A stretch of 64,000 nucleotides of DNA from JOPF133 sp052144935 (GTDB lineage: Bacteria; Acidobacteriota; Terriglobia; Bryobacterales; Bryobacteraceae): NCBI GenBank assembly GCA_052144935.1, contig JBKQPR010000325.1, positions 1 through 64,000 on the forward strand, written 5' to 3'. Within the stretch, counting starts at the first letter, position 1. Each line of letters begins with the position of its first letter. Under the pieces are notes generated by a model. The model saw only the letters and a program-made list of their open reading frames with translations. It did no database searches and was not told the origin of the DNA. The translations under genes and the position numbers were made by a program. Below, piece by piece: positions 8,201-15,697 of this stretch.

Positions 8201-8628
8201 AGAGCCATGTCCACGGTGGCGCTTTGGCCCACCACAAGCTGCACGCCGGTGCGCACTGCTTCGGTAAAGCCGGGTTTTGCGCCGCGGATCTCGTAGTTCC
8301 CGACGGGCAGGGAAAAGAACTGAAAATGCCCCTCGGGGCCGGTTACGGTACTGCGGACCGCCCCCGTATCGACGTTTTTCGCGGTTACGGCGGCGGCGGA
8401 GATCAGCGCGCCCGATTGGTCGGTGACGGTTCCGGAAAGGATGGCGGACACTTGCGCGGGCAGGGACGCCGCGAAGAGTAGGAGGATGATCAAGCACCCG
8501 TGGCGCAGACTCTCAGTCTGCCGCGCCGAGATTCGTCTCGGCGCTTCCTGGGCGCTCGAAGAAGAGGGTCGAGACGAGTCTCGACCCAGCAGGCAAGAAT
8601 GCCTGCGCCACAGTAGGGGAAGTCGCAT
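5257..8628 (-). CDS. TonB-dependent receptor-like (Oar-type) outer-membrane protein
   Basis: A 1123-residue outer-membrane protein. In order: an unusual N-terminal extension (residues 1-43), a signal-peptide core (CLIILLLFAASLPAQV), a carboxypeptidase-regulatory-like domain (ILSGTVTDQSGALISAAAVT), a plug region (NLPLNGRSYDELLTLNPGV), and a long beta-barrel ending in QVQFGLKLLW with a terminal aromatic residue. Acidobacteria carry many such Oar-like receptors; the substrate is unknown. ATG 8628 has AGGA about five bases upstream. The extension before the hydrophobic core is encoded by a palindromic repeat (8500-8611) inserted in frame. An alternative TTG start lies just before the core (near 8493). 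Confidence 0.85.
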   Translation of the reverse strand: MRLPLLWRRHSCLLGRDSSRPSSSSAQEAPRRISARQTESLRHGCLIILLLFAASLPAQVSAILSGTVTDQSGALISAAAVTAKNVDTGAVRSTVTGPEGHFQFFSLPVGNYEIRGAKPGFTEAVRTGVQLVVGQSATVDMALAVGESSQEITVVGDAPVVGVTTASISGLVGERQIKNLPLNGRSYDELLTLNPGVVNFTWEKTGGIGVSNSTAGNNFAVEGNRPQQNLFLLNGVEFTGAAENNMQPGGTSQELLGVDAVREFNVLTDSYGAEFGKRPAAQVLIVTQSGTNQVHGSLFDFLRNNAMDARNFFDGGSVPGFERNQFGASLGGPVQKNRTFVFANYEGLRQHLHQTGVDLVPDTNARNGYLPCALVSPAPSPCPSSGLALVGVSPLIDAWPAPSPGAPDFGGIAEAFNHPLQTIRDDFGTVRLDHMVSTKDTLSAVYTIDDSADFTPTSTNMYSTDVESLREQVASLEETHIFSANLLNTVRAGFSRAGYFFTGEPTPGSPAAGLPGFLAGDPIGALVVGGSAASNPTAQLSLAGSNNGSNLHVARNLFTYEDRVSFTKGRHQVDIGAWFQRLRSNEELALSQYGQATFTSLQTLLQGTASTLLYDPAPTPLGWRTWFGAAYAEDTIRVSSRLTLSLGFRDEFTTGWNEVHSRAATYTFPDGIVSSQPTIGSSAYTVNHGKFLPQPRAGAAWSPSRSKRTVIRAGFGMYNDLQDALGYRTDQNAPFNPTYSLPNAAVSALPIATAAPVPATAKLVPGGVQPDLRTPTLVSWSFRVQQELTANTALTVGYVGSHGYHELIGIDANEPFPVICPAAPCPATYLSNFPAILAGTPIPAGTYYVPTSTRANPTLANTWTYFSEGDSSYNALQVDVNHRFSGGLSLRGVYTRSKTIDDGDSLNATTSGGEPALASNPFNLRADKGLANFDVRNIGVINASYALPFGPRKHFRTADNGAGKAFAAGWTVNSVVTMQGGFPFTPQLSYNPSNNGDSRNPVRPFVNPTFSGPVTLGNPNQWFNPAAFLAPPNSSGFYGNLGRDTLIGPGLATWDVSFLKDTPIRERLNLQFRAELFNVLNRANFNTPNAVVFTPTGVSPTAGVITSTATTSRQVQFGLKLLW
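8500..8611. repeat. compound palindromic repeat (REP/MITE-like)
   Basis: About 112 bp with inverted ends (GTGGCGCAG at the left, CTGCGCCAC at the right) and nested internal hairpins: GCGCCGAGATTCGTCTCGGC, GGTCGAGACGAGTCTCGACC and CAGGCAAGAATGCCTG. The multi-hairpin layout is typical of REP-like or miniature inverted-repeat elements. It lies entirely within the 5' end of the TonB-type receptor gene and encodes its Arg/Ser-rich N-terminal stretch. It differs in sequence from the six-copy element seen elsewhere in this window. Confidence 0.75.
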
Positions 8629-8735
8629 AGTTGTCCTGTAAAGATTTCAGTGTATCGTAAAGGCGACAGCGTGGCGCTTCCGCCGCCCGGCATCGCCGCC
8701 TTCGGCGGATGGTGTTAGCGTGAGAATGATCGCCC

Positions 8736-9872
8736 ATGAAGACCACCGCATCGCCGGAAATCGAAAACAACCTGGCCGCGCTCCGGCGGAAACGGGGGCT
8801 GTCGGCCGCCTGGCTGGCCCAAACCGTGGGCATCAGCCGCCAGACGATCTATGCGATCGAGGCCGGCAGCTACGTTCCGAATACGGCGGTGGCGCTGCGC
8901 CTGGCGCGGGCGCTGGAGACCGGCGTGGAGGATCTGTTCACGCTGCCCGACGCTTCCTCCGCCCCGGACCTGCCCTTAGAGCAGGCTGCGCTGCTGCCGG
9001 GTTCCGAGCCGCTGCAGGCGGGTCAGACCGTTCAGTTGTGCAGGGTGGATCGACGCCTGATCGCCTCCGCCCCATCCCCCATCCCGTGGTACCTGCCGGC
9101 CGGCGATGCGATTGTGACCGGCAGGGCGGCGGTGGGCCGGAAAACGAAGGTGCGGATCTATCACCCGGACGGGGATTTTTCCAAGCGCATCCTGGTGGCG
9201 GGATGCGATCCAGGCATATCGGTCCTGGCGCGCCACGTGCAGCCGGCGGGCGTGGAGCTAGTGCTGGCGCATCGCAATAGCTCCCAGGCGCTGGCGCTCC
9301 TCAAGCAGGGATCCGTGCATATCGCCGGCACGCATCTGCGGGACGAGCGAAGCGGCGAGTCGAACATCCCGGAGATCGGCCGGATCTTCGCCAGGAATGC
9401 GGTAGCCGTGATTTCGTTCGCCGTGTGGGAAGAAGGCATCCTTACCGCGAGAGGCAATCCGAAAGGAATCCGCGGAATCGAAGATCTGGCCCGCAAAGAT
9501 GTCCGCCTCGTCAACCGGGAAAAGGGTTCGGGCAGCCGTCTCCTGCTGGATTCCCACATGAAGCGGCTGAAAATCGCCGCCCGGTCGGTTTCCGGCTATC
9601 AAAATATGGCTTCGGGACACCTGGCCGCCGCGTGGCAGGTGCGGATTGGCGCCGCGGACTGCTGCATCGCTACACGGGCTGCCGCGCGCCTGTTGGGCCT
9701 TGGATTCCTCCCTCTGGTCAGCGAGCGCTACGACCTGGCCATCCGCCGGCAGCACCTGGACCTGCCGCCGATCCAGGCCCTGTTGGACACGCTCAGCCGG
9801 TCGAGCTTCCGCCGGGAGCTCGAGAGCGTTGGCGGGTACGACACCAAGGCGGCGGGCCAGCGAATGCTCTGA
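8736..9872 (+). CDS. XRE regulator with periplasmic-binding-protein-like domain
   Basis: A 378-residue protein with an N-terminal HTH (residues about 8-65, GLSAAWLAQTVGISRQTIYAIEAG). A C-terminal region of about 215 residues resembles the PBP-like domain (PF12727) found in molybdate-type binding and molybdopterin-related proteins (VAGCDPGISVLARH, REKGSGSRLLLD, GAADCCIATRAAARLLGLGF). One-component regulators of this kind sense a small ligand, often linked to molybdate; the ligand here is not known. No molybdate transporter or cofactor gene is adjacent. The last codon and stop fall in the first unit of a 22-bp tandem repeat. Confidence 0.75.
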   Translation: MKTTASPEIENNLAALRRKRGLSAAWLAQTVGISRQTIYAIEAGSYVPNTAVALRLARALETGVEDLFTLPDASSAPDLPLEQAALLPGSEPLQAGQTVQLCRVDRRLIASAPSPIPWYLPAGDAIVTGRAAVGRKTKVRIYHPDGDFSKRILVAGCDPGISVLARHVQPAGVELVLAHRNSSQALALLKQGSVHIAGTHLRDERSGESNIPEIGRIFARNAVAVISFAVWEEGILTARGNPKGIRGIEDLARKDVRLVNREKGSGSRLLLDSHMKRLKIAARSVSGYQNMASGHLAAAWQVRIGAADCCIATRAAARLLGLGFLPLVSERYDLAIRRQHLDLPPIQALLDTLSRSSFRRELESVGGYDTKAAGQRML

Positions 9873-9954
9873 CGGCGACGGGACCTGGCTCTGACGGCGG
9901 CGGGACCTGGCTCTGACGGCCGCGGGACCTGGCTCTGACGGCCGCGGGACCTGG
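9867..9954 (+). repeat. 22-bp tandem repeat, four units
   Basis: Four consecutive units of CTCTGACGGCGACGGGACCTGG, differing at one or two central positions (GA, GG, CG, CG). The first unit supplies the last codon and stop of the XRE/PBP-domain gene; the others lie downstream. There is no spacer variation, so this is a minisatellite and not a CRISPR. Confidence 0.9.
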
Positions 9955-10030
9955 CTTCCACTCATCCCAGCCCGAACGAAGCCGCACGACACGAACGGAC
10001 GCCAGGCGCTTTCGCCGGTCCGCGTGGCCC

Positions 10031-10738
10031 TTATCCCCCCATGCGGCCGGGCTTCGCCTTTCCCCTTGGCGCCGCCGCCAGAAACTGCAGGAACGGCTTC
10101 ATCGCGCGGAACCGCTTCAAGATCTCGGTGTAGAACTCCGGGGTGGCCGCCACCTCGGGCGGCAGCGTCACATAAAGGACGTAGCTTTTGAGGCGCAGCA
10201 GGTCCGCCGCGGGATGGTCCGCCGGGAATCCCTTGGGCACGCGGCTGAGTTTCTCGCCGTGTACTTCACCCAGCAGCTTGCGCACCGGCGCCGCGCGCAG
10301 AATCTTGCGCAGCTCCTCGTGGTTTTGGGCGATATGTTGCCGCACCGCCAGCAGCGTCTCCGGCCCCGGCGCATACACGCCCCCGCCGATGGCGGCTTCC
10401 TTGTCCGACACGGCCACATAAAAACCGCCTTCACCGTGGGCCACCGGGCCGCGGCGATGAAAACTGGCCGCGATGTGGTCCTTGTAGGGTGTTTTGTCCG
10501 GGCTGAAGCGGGTGTCGCGGTAGATGCGGTAAACCGCCTTGTCCGGATCGGTGACATACTCCGGCGCGAAGGTGGCGAGCGCCCGGTTTAGGGCCTCCAC
10601 CAGCTCGCGCATGGGCCGCTTCACCCGCTCCTCGAAAAGTGCCTTGCGCGGCTGAAACCAATCGCGGTTGTTATGGTTTCGCAGCTCGCGGAAGAACTGC
10701 AGCGCCGGGGGTGGAAAGCCGGGAAATCGCGTGCTCAC
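10031..10738 (-). CDS. DUF2461 family protein
   Basis: A 235-residue protein matching the DUF2461/TIGR02453 family: FPPPALQFFRELRNHNNRDWF at the start, then YRIYRDTRFSPDKTPYKDH and a C-terminal KPFLQFL. The family is widespread in bacteria and some eukaryotes and has no established activity. The start is GTG 10738 with AGGAGG six bases upstream. It is divergent from murB, with only 24 bp between start codons. Confidence 0.85.
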   Translation of the reverse strand: MSTRFPGFPPPALQFFRELRNHNNRDWFQPRKALFEERVKRPMRELVEALNRALATFAPEYVTDPDKAVYRIYRDTRFSPDKTPYKDHIAASFHRRGPVAHGEGGFYVAVSDKEAAIGGGVYAPGPETLLAVRQHIAQNHEELRKILRAAPVRKLLGEVHGEKLSRVPKGFPADHPAADLLRLKSYVLYVTLPPEVAATPEFYTEILKRFRAMKPFLQFLAAAPRGKAKPGRMGG

Positions 10739-10749
10739 CGAATGCCTCC

Positions 10750-10755
10750 TATAAT
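10750..10755 (+). promoter_or_regulatory. -10 box for leaderless murB start
   Basis: TATAAT, a perfect -10 hexamer, ends seven bases before the murB ATG. Transcription would then begin at or next to the start codon, the signature of a leaderless mRNA. No convincing -35 box or Shine-Dalgarno sequence is seen. It overlaps the translation-initiation region of the divergent DUF2461 gene. Confidence 0.55.
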
Positions 10756-10762
10756 CGAAGTA

Positions 10763-11725
10763 ATGCCGGCTACGGAAGAGACGCAGGCGCGCCTCGCCGA
10801 AATACCCAATTTAACCGTTTCCGCGGGCGCTTCGCTGGCCCTCTACACGCGGTTCGGCATTGGCGGTCCCGCCGATGTCTACGCCGAGACCGCCAGCGCC
10901 GAGGCCTTCATTGCGGCCCTGGCCGAAGTGCGCGCCAGCGGTCTGCCCGCCGTGGTGATTGGCGGCGGCACCAATCTGATCGTCTCCGACCGCGGTTTTC
11001 GCGGCATCGTCCTGAGGTATCGCGGCGACCGCCTGCTGGCGGCCAACCAGCGCATCGTCGCCGAGGCCGGCGCGGTGTTGCAGGACCTGGTGGATTTCGC
11101 CAACGAACGCGGGCTGAAGGGCCTGGAGACGCTGGCCGGCATTCCGGGGTCGGTGGGCGCGGCGGTGTATGGCAACGCCGGCGCGTACGGCCACTCGATC
11201 TCCGAACGGGTGGTCAGCGTGCGCTTCTACGATGGCGCGGCGGTGCGCGTATTCTCCAACGAGGCGTGCCAGTTTCAATACCGGGAGAGCGTTTTCAAGC
11301 GGCACAAAGATTGGATCATTTTCTCGACCGAGCTGCGCCTGGAGGCGGACGACCCCGTTAAGCTGCGCCAGGCGTCCTCCGATATTCTGTCCGTGCGCAA
11401 CCAGAAATTTCCCGTCACCATGAAATGCGCCGGCAGCATTTTCAAGAACCTGTTGTGGGGCGAGCTTCCGCCCGCCGTGGCCGCCGAGGTGCCGGAGGCC
11501 GCCGTGCGCGAGCGAAAGGTGCCGGCAGCCTGGTTCCTCGAGCAGGTGGGCGCCAAGGGCATGCGGCGCGGCGACATCCGGGTGGCCGATTATCACGCCA
11601 ACCTGATCTACAATGCCGGCGCGGGCACGGCCGCGGATCTGTGCGCGCTCATCCAGGACCTGAAGGATCGCGTGCGCGCGCGATTCGGCCTGGAACTGGA
11701 AGAAGAGGTGCAGTACGTGGGTTAG
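10763..11725 (+). CDS. murB: UDP-N-acetylenolpyruvoylglucosamine reductase
   Basis: A 320-residue MurB, the FAD enzyme that reduces UDP-GlcNAc-enolpyruvate to UDP-MurNAc in peptidoglycan synthesis. FAD-binding motifs are clear: YTRFGIGGPADVY, VIGGGTNLIVSDRGFRG and GIPGSVGAAVYGNAGAYG. The catalytic serine lies in CAGSIFKN, and the C-terminal motif is YHANLIYN, as in the shorter type II enzymes. ATG 10763 is chosen because a TATAAT lies seven bases upstream; ATG 10742 is in frame but sits over the opposing gene's ribosome site. It is not in a mur/fts cluster, which is unusual but not rare. Confidence 0.93.
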   Translation: MPATEETQARLAEIPNLTVSAGASLALYTRFGIGGPADVYAETASAEAFIAALAEVRASGLPAVVIGGGTNLIVSDRGFRGIVLRYRGDRLLAANQRIVAEAGAVLQDLVDFANERGLKGLETLAGIPGSVGAAVYGNAGAYGHSISERVVSVRFYDGAAVRVFSNEACQFQYRESVFKRHKDWIIFSTELRLEADDPVKLRQASSDILSVRNQKFPVTMKCAGSIFKNLLWGELPPAVAAEVPEAAVRERKVPAAWFLEQVGAKGMRRGDIRVADYHANLIYNAGAGTAADLCALIQDLKDRVRARFGLELEEEVQYVG

Positions 11726-11750
11726 CCGGGGGGACATCCGGAGTGCCGCG

Positions 11751-12854
11751 TTGCTCGCCGTGGCGGCGGGGCTGGCAGCTCAGGATTTGCACACCGCCAT
11801 CCAATCGGGCGATCCCGAGCGCGTCAGGCAGGAACTGGAGCGCGGAGCCAAAGTCAACCAGCGTGATGCCCTGGGCGCCACCGCGCTGCACGATGCCGCC
11901 TGGAACGGCAGCCTGGAAATCGCGCGCCTGCTGATCGAACACGGCGCCGATGTCAACGCCACCCACGCCGAGGGTGGCTCGACCCCGCTGGCCTATGCCG
12001 CGATCAAGAACAATCCGGCGATGGCCGAGCTGATGATTTCCGCCGGCGCGCGGGTGAACGCCGCCGACCGCGCCGGCGATACCCCGCTGCACCTGGCGGT
12101 GGGCCGCGGATACGCCAAACTGGCGGAGTTGCTGCTGGCCCACGGCGCGGACGTGGCGGTGCGCGACAAGACCGGCGCCGCTCCCCTGGATGAGGCCGCC
12201 AGGTACGGATTCACGGCGGTGGCCGAGGCGCTCGTCGAGCACGGCGCCGCGGTGAACGGCGAAAATCCGCAGACCGGCGCCACACCTTTGGAAACGGCCG
12301 CGGCCGGCGAGCATCTCGAATCGATGGCGCTGCTGATGGCCCGAGGCGCCGATCCCAACCACCGCAATCCGCGGGGCGCCACACTTTTGCACGAAGCCGC
12401 CCTAAAGAATCGGAAGGCAGTTGCCGATCTGTTAATTGACAAAGGCGCCGATGTCCATGCGCGGGACCGCACCGGTTCCACGCCGCTGCATCAGGCGGCC
12501 CTGAAAAATAACGTGACCGTGGCGGCAGCCCTGCTGGACCATAAGGCCGAGGTGGATGCGCGCGATGACGACGGCATGACGCCGCTGTTGGTCGCGGCTT
12601 TGAGCGGCCATCGCGAGATTGCCGCCCTGTTGCTGGACCACGGCGCCGATCGCGAAGCGCGCGACAGCGCTGGTGGCGCTACGCCGCTCTACCAGGCGGC
12701 TGCCTGGGGACGCACCGGAGTGGTCGAATTGCTGATCGGCCGGGGCGCCGATGTGAACGCTCGCAATCACGCCGGCCGGACGCCGCTCGGGGCCGCGCTG
12801 GCTGGCGGGTCTGCCGATGCCGCCCGAATCTTGAGAGAACACGGCGCCCGATAG
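11751..12854 (+). CDS. secreted or periplasmic ankyrin-repeat protein
   Basis: A 367-residue protein with a short hydrophobic N-terminus (MLAVAAGLAAQ). About ten ankyrin repeats follow, each with the G-x-TPLH-x-A-x-x-x-G core, running from about residue 10 to the end (for example GATALHDAAWNGSLEIARLL and GNTPL-like variants). Ankyrin repeats mediate protein binding; the partner is unknown. The TTG start at 11751 has GGAG about eight bases upstream and no other start is available after the in-frame stop. It follows murB by 25 bp and may be co-transcribed. Confidence 0.85.
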   Translation: MLAVAAGLAAQDLHTAIQSGDPERVRQELERGAKVNQRDALGATALHDAAWNGSLEIARLLIEHGADVNATHAEGGSTPLAYAAIKNNPAMAELMISAGARVNAADRAGDTPLHLAVGRGYAKLAELLLAHGADVAVRDKTGAAPLDEAARYGFTAVAEALVEHGAAVNGENPQTGATPLETAAAGEHLESMALLMARGADPNHRNPRGATLLHEAALKNRKAVADLLIDKGADVHARDRTGSTPLHQAALKNNVTVAAALLDHKAEVDARDDDGMTPLLVAALSGHREIAALLLDHGADREARDSAGGATPLYQAAAWGRTGVVELLIGRGADVNARNHAGRTPLGAALAGGSADAARILREHGAR

Positions 12855-12870
12855 CACTGAGTCAAGTGTC

Positions 12871-12976
12871 TTCTCACCGCGGAGACGCGGAGGAAGCCGA
12901 GGAAGCGCGGAGAAGGCTATTCTCGTTTTGTCTTCTCCGCGCTTCCTCGGCTTCCTCCGCGTCTCTGCGGTGAGAA
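12871..12976. repeat. palindromic element, copy 1
   Basis: About 106 bp with a 5' arm TCTCACCGCGGAGACGCGGA and a near-complementary 3' arm ending in GCGGTGAGA. The interior contains AAGCGCGGAGAA and TTCTCCGCGCTT around a short central loop. It lies between the ankyrin gene and the sensor kinase gene. It belongs to the same family as five copies at 55.0, 57.7, 58.3, 60.3 and 62.7 kb. Confidence 0.85.
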
Positions 12977-13035
12977 CGCTCGTAACGCCTGAGGCAGAGC
13001 GTCGCTAGGAGTCTAGCTTTGGAGTTTCCCGCTAC

Positions 13036-14487
13036 ATGAACCGACCTCTGCTCACGCCGGCGGCGCGCCGCCATCTGGCTCGTCTGGCTGGCGCCCTGAC
13101 GCCGCACCTGGCCCGCCTGGAGCGCGACTCCGCCGCGCGGCTGCGTCAGCGGCCTTACGACGCCGCGCAGATCAAGGCGTTTCTAGCCATTACTCCCGGT
13201 GCGTTTGCCCGGCTGCGTTCCGTGCGCCAGTTCCTGGAACAGGTGGAGTATCACGGCCGCCGCCTGGCGAAGCTGAACGTGCCGCCGGGCGAAGTGTCGG
13301 AAATGCTGCGGGAATTGGAAGCCCTGCTCGAACCCCTGGTGGGCGGGCGCTTCGACCCGGCCCGCGAGCAGCTTCAGCTTGCCACTACGTTCGCCCTTCA
13401 TCAGGCCTTCTATCAGGTGAGGGAGGCCGAATCGCAAGCATTTTTCGGCTTGTACCGGGCCGAAGCCGAGAGCCAGGACCTGGAGGATCTGCTGGGCCGC
13501 TTCGTCCGCATCCTTACGCGGACGTTTCACGCCAGCGCCGGACGCCTGCTGCTGCTGGATTCCCCGGCCGATCCCAAACTGATGCGGCCCCGGTATATCC
13601 GGCGAGGCCAAGCCGCCGAGCGGCTGATCGTGGACCCGTCCATGCGCGGCCGCCACGCCTCTTATTGGTCCTATCCCTTTCGGCCGGCCGCCCTGGTGCA
13701 ACTGGGATTCCCGTCGCCGTATCCCTGGCTGCCTCGCGAGCAGGCCCTTTTGGATGCCGTGGGGGCGCGCTGTGCCAAGGCCATCGAGCGGGCGCGGCTG
13801 GAAGAGCACGTGCGGCGCCTGCAGGCCGCCGGGCGGCGCGCCGAGGAGGAAGAACGCCACCGCATCGGGCGGGAACTCCACGACGAGGCCGGCCAGGCGC
13901 TGCTGCTGCTGCGCCTGCAACTGGAGATGATGGAACGCGAAGCCCCGGCCGCGCTGGCCCGCCGCTTGCGGGAGGCCCGCGGCATCGCCGAGAAGACCGT
14001 GGACGAACTGCGGCGCATAGTGGCCGCGCTCAGCCCGGAAGTGCTCGAACGGCTGGGCCTGGAGTCCGCTCTCCGCCAACTGGCGGGGCGCTTTCAGAAG
14101 ATGCACTCCGCCCGGCTGCGTTTGAGGATCGGGAAACTGGCCGCGCTCGCGCCGCCGGTCGAGCAGGTGATTTACCGGGTCGCCCAGGAGTGCCTGCAAA
14201 ATATTGCCAAACATTCTCAGGCCTCCGCTGTAAACCTTTTGCTCCAATCCGCCGATCAGAGTATCAGGCTGAGCGTTTCGGATAACGGCGCCGGCTTTTG
14301 TGCGGAAAGGGCTTGGAGCAAGACGATGTCATTCGGTCTGTCGGGAATGCGAGAGCGCGCCACCACGCTGGGTGGAACTCTCACCGTGCGCAGCGCGCCG
14401 GGAAAGGGCGCCCGAATCGTTCTGAGCCTGCCTCTAGGGGCCGCAGCGGTGGGAAGCAATGGCAAAAATTCGCGTATTATTGACTGA
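13036..14487 (+). CDS. NarL-type sensor histidine kinase
   Basis: A 483-residue cytoplasmic kinase with no membrane segment. Residues 1-145 are helical and unrecognised. Residues about 148-255 resemble a GAF domain. The HisKA_3 dimerisation/phosphoacceptor helix EEERHRIGRELHDEAGQALL carries His282. The HATPase region has QECLQNIAKHSQA (N box), SVSDNGAGF (G1) and FGLSGMRERA (G2). It should phosphorylate the response regulator whose start overlaps its 3' end by 29 bases. Its input is intracellular and unknown. Confidence 0.9.
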   Translation: MNRPLLTPAARRHLARLAGALTPHLARLERDSAARLRQRPYDAAQIKAFLAITPGAFARLRSVRQFLEQVEYHGRRLAKLNVPPGEVSEMLRELEALLEPLVGGRFDPAREQLQLATTFALHQAFYQVREAESQAFFGLYRAEAESQDLEDLLGRFVRILTRTFHASAGRLLLLDSPADPKLMRPRYIRRGQAAERLIVDPSMRGRHASYWSYPFRPAALVQLGFPSPYPWLPREQALLDAVGARCAKAIERARLEEHVRRLQAAGRRAEEEERHRIGRELHDEAGQALLLLRLQLEMMEREAPAALARRLREARGIAEKTVDELRRIVAALSPEVLERLGLESALRQLAGRFQKMHSARLRLRIGKLAALAPPVEQVIYRVAQECLQNIAKHSQASAVNLLLQSADQSIRLSVSDNGAGFCAERAWSKTMSFGLSGMRERATTLGGTLTVRSAPGKGARIVLSLPLGAAAVGSNGKNSRIID

Positions 14488-15130
14488 CGATCACACATTA
14501 TTCCGCCAAGGCGTTCGAACGCTTCTGGCGGCCGAACCCGATATAGAAGTGGCCGGCGAGGCGGTCAACGCCGCCGACGCGGTGGCTCTGGCTAACGAAA
14601 TCCGTCCCGACCTGGTCCTCATGGACATCGGCATGCAAGGATTGAGCAGCTTTGAAGCTACCCGCCAGATTCGCAAAGACCACCCCGAAACCCGCGTGGT
14701 GTTCCTTTCCATGTACGACGATGAGGATTATCTGGCCGAATGCGTGGATATGGGGGCCAACGGTTACGTGTTGAAGGATAGCCCTGCCGAACAACTCGTC
14801 AGCGCCATTCGGGAGGTCCATCGCGGGGGAAGCTACCTCAGCCCGCGCCTGCTCACACGGCTGGTGGACGATTTCCGCGCGCAGGGGACCGGATCGGCCC
14901 GCCAGCCTCGCTTTGGCACCTTGACCAAGCGCGAGCGCGAGATCCTCAAGATGTTGGCCGAGGGTCGTTCGGTGAAGGAAATCGCCGCCGGCTTCGCCCT
15001 CAGCGTGAAGACCGTGGAGGCCCATAAGTTCAATCTGATGCGCAAGCTGGACATCCACAACAAGGCTCAACTGGTGCAATATGCGATCCAGAAGAAGGTC
15101 ATCCGCTTACCGGAGTTGGCACCGGGTTAA
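14459..15130 (+). CDS. NarL/FixJ-family response regulator
   Basis: A 223-residue regulator: receiver domain at residues 1-125 with acidic pair Asp10/Asp11, phosphoacceptor Asp56 (VLMDIGMQG) and Lys in GYVLKDSP. A LuxR-type HTH follows at about residues 155-215 (LTKREREILKMLAEGRSVKE, SVKTVEAHKFNLMRKL). It is cognate to the upstream kinase by overlap and family. The target genes are not evident. Confidence 0.93.
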   Translation: MAKIRVLLTDDHTLFRQGVRTLLAAEPDIEVAGEAVNAADAVALANEIRPDLVLMDIGMQGLSSFEATRQIRKDHPETRVVFLSMYDDEDYLAECVDMGANGYVLKDSPAEQLVSAIREVHRGGSYLSPRLLTRLVDDFRAQGTGSARQPRFGTLTKREREILKMLAEGRSVKEIAAGFALSVKTVEAHKFNLMRKLDIHNKAQLVQYAIQKKVIRLPELAPG

Positions 15131-15177
15131 GTTGGCGGCCGGCCGAGTTGGCGGCCGGCTGAGTTGGCGATGGGCGG
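15130..15177. repeat. 16-bp tandem repeat, three units
   Basis: Three consecutive 16-bp units, AGTTGGCGGCCGGCCG, a one-base variant, then a diverged third. They lie directly after the response-regulator stop and before the convergent pseudopilin gene. Confidence 0.75.
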
Positions 15178-15217
15178 ATGGCGTCCGGCTTTCCACGCCT
15201 GGGGCCACCGATAGACC

Positions 15218-15697
15218 TCACCAAGGCGGCGACTGCGAATACGGAGTGCCGTCGAGGCTGATTTTGTCGGAGCCGCTCCTGAGATCGAAAATGCCAGGTT
15301 CGGATTGGCTGACGCTCTGGCTGGCATCTTCCAATATCAGCTTCCAGGTGGTGCTGGAGCCGGTAATCGGATCCACCGGTATCTCGCGCAAGTAGCCCGC
15401 CTCCACCAGGTCCTGCAAGCTTTGGGGCGCCTTCTGCTTGTCGTACGTGTAGTTATCGATCACGGTGCGGAGCGTGAACAGGTTGTTCTTGAGCACGCTT
15501 TCTTTGGATCGAATAATCGTCTTGTTGTAGATGGGGATCGCCATCGTGATCAGAATCACGATGATGGTGATGACCACCATCAACTCCACGAAAGTGAAGC
15601 CCGCGAGCCGCCGCCGTTTGCCGGCAGCCCGGGGCGCAAGTCCACGGGGCGAAACCTGGGCCTGATGGTTACGGCCAATCCGAGTAATTCGTACCAT
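15218..15697 (-). CDS. type II secretion pseudopilin (GspG-like)
   Basis: A 159-residue prepilin-like protein. A basic leader of about 30 residues ends in LAG, followed by the processed N-terminus FTFVELMVVITIIVILITMA with Glu at position +5, the hallmark of class III signal peptides cut by prepilin peptidase. A GspG-like globular domain follows (QSLQDLVEAGYLREIPVDP). The start at 15697 has GAGAAGG about eight bases upstream and overlaps the preceding pseudopilin by 29 bases, so the two are coupled. With the secretin gene upstream it points to a type II secretion or type IV pilus-like machine. Confidence 0.85.
   Translation of the reverse strand: MVRITRIGRNHQAQVSPRGLAPRAAGKRRRLAGFTFVELMVVITIIVILITMAIPIYNKTIIRSKESVLKNNLFTLRTVIDNYTYDKQKAPQSLQDLVEAGYLREIPVDPITGSSTTWKLILEDASQSVSQSEPGIFDLRSGSDKISLDGTPYSQSPPW

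Noticed and set aside
6811..8481. Long plus-strand open frame of 556 codons over the TonB-type receptor
   Set aside because: It is the antisense shadow of a well-supported receptor gene. High GC keeps the opposite frame open, and its product has no recognisable domain.
9867..9954. CRISPR array
   Set aside because: The units abut with no spacers, are only 22 bp, and no cas gene is present.
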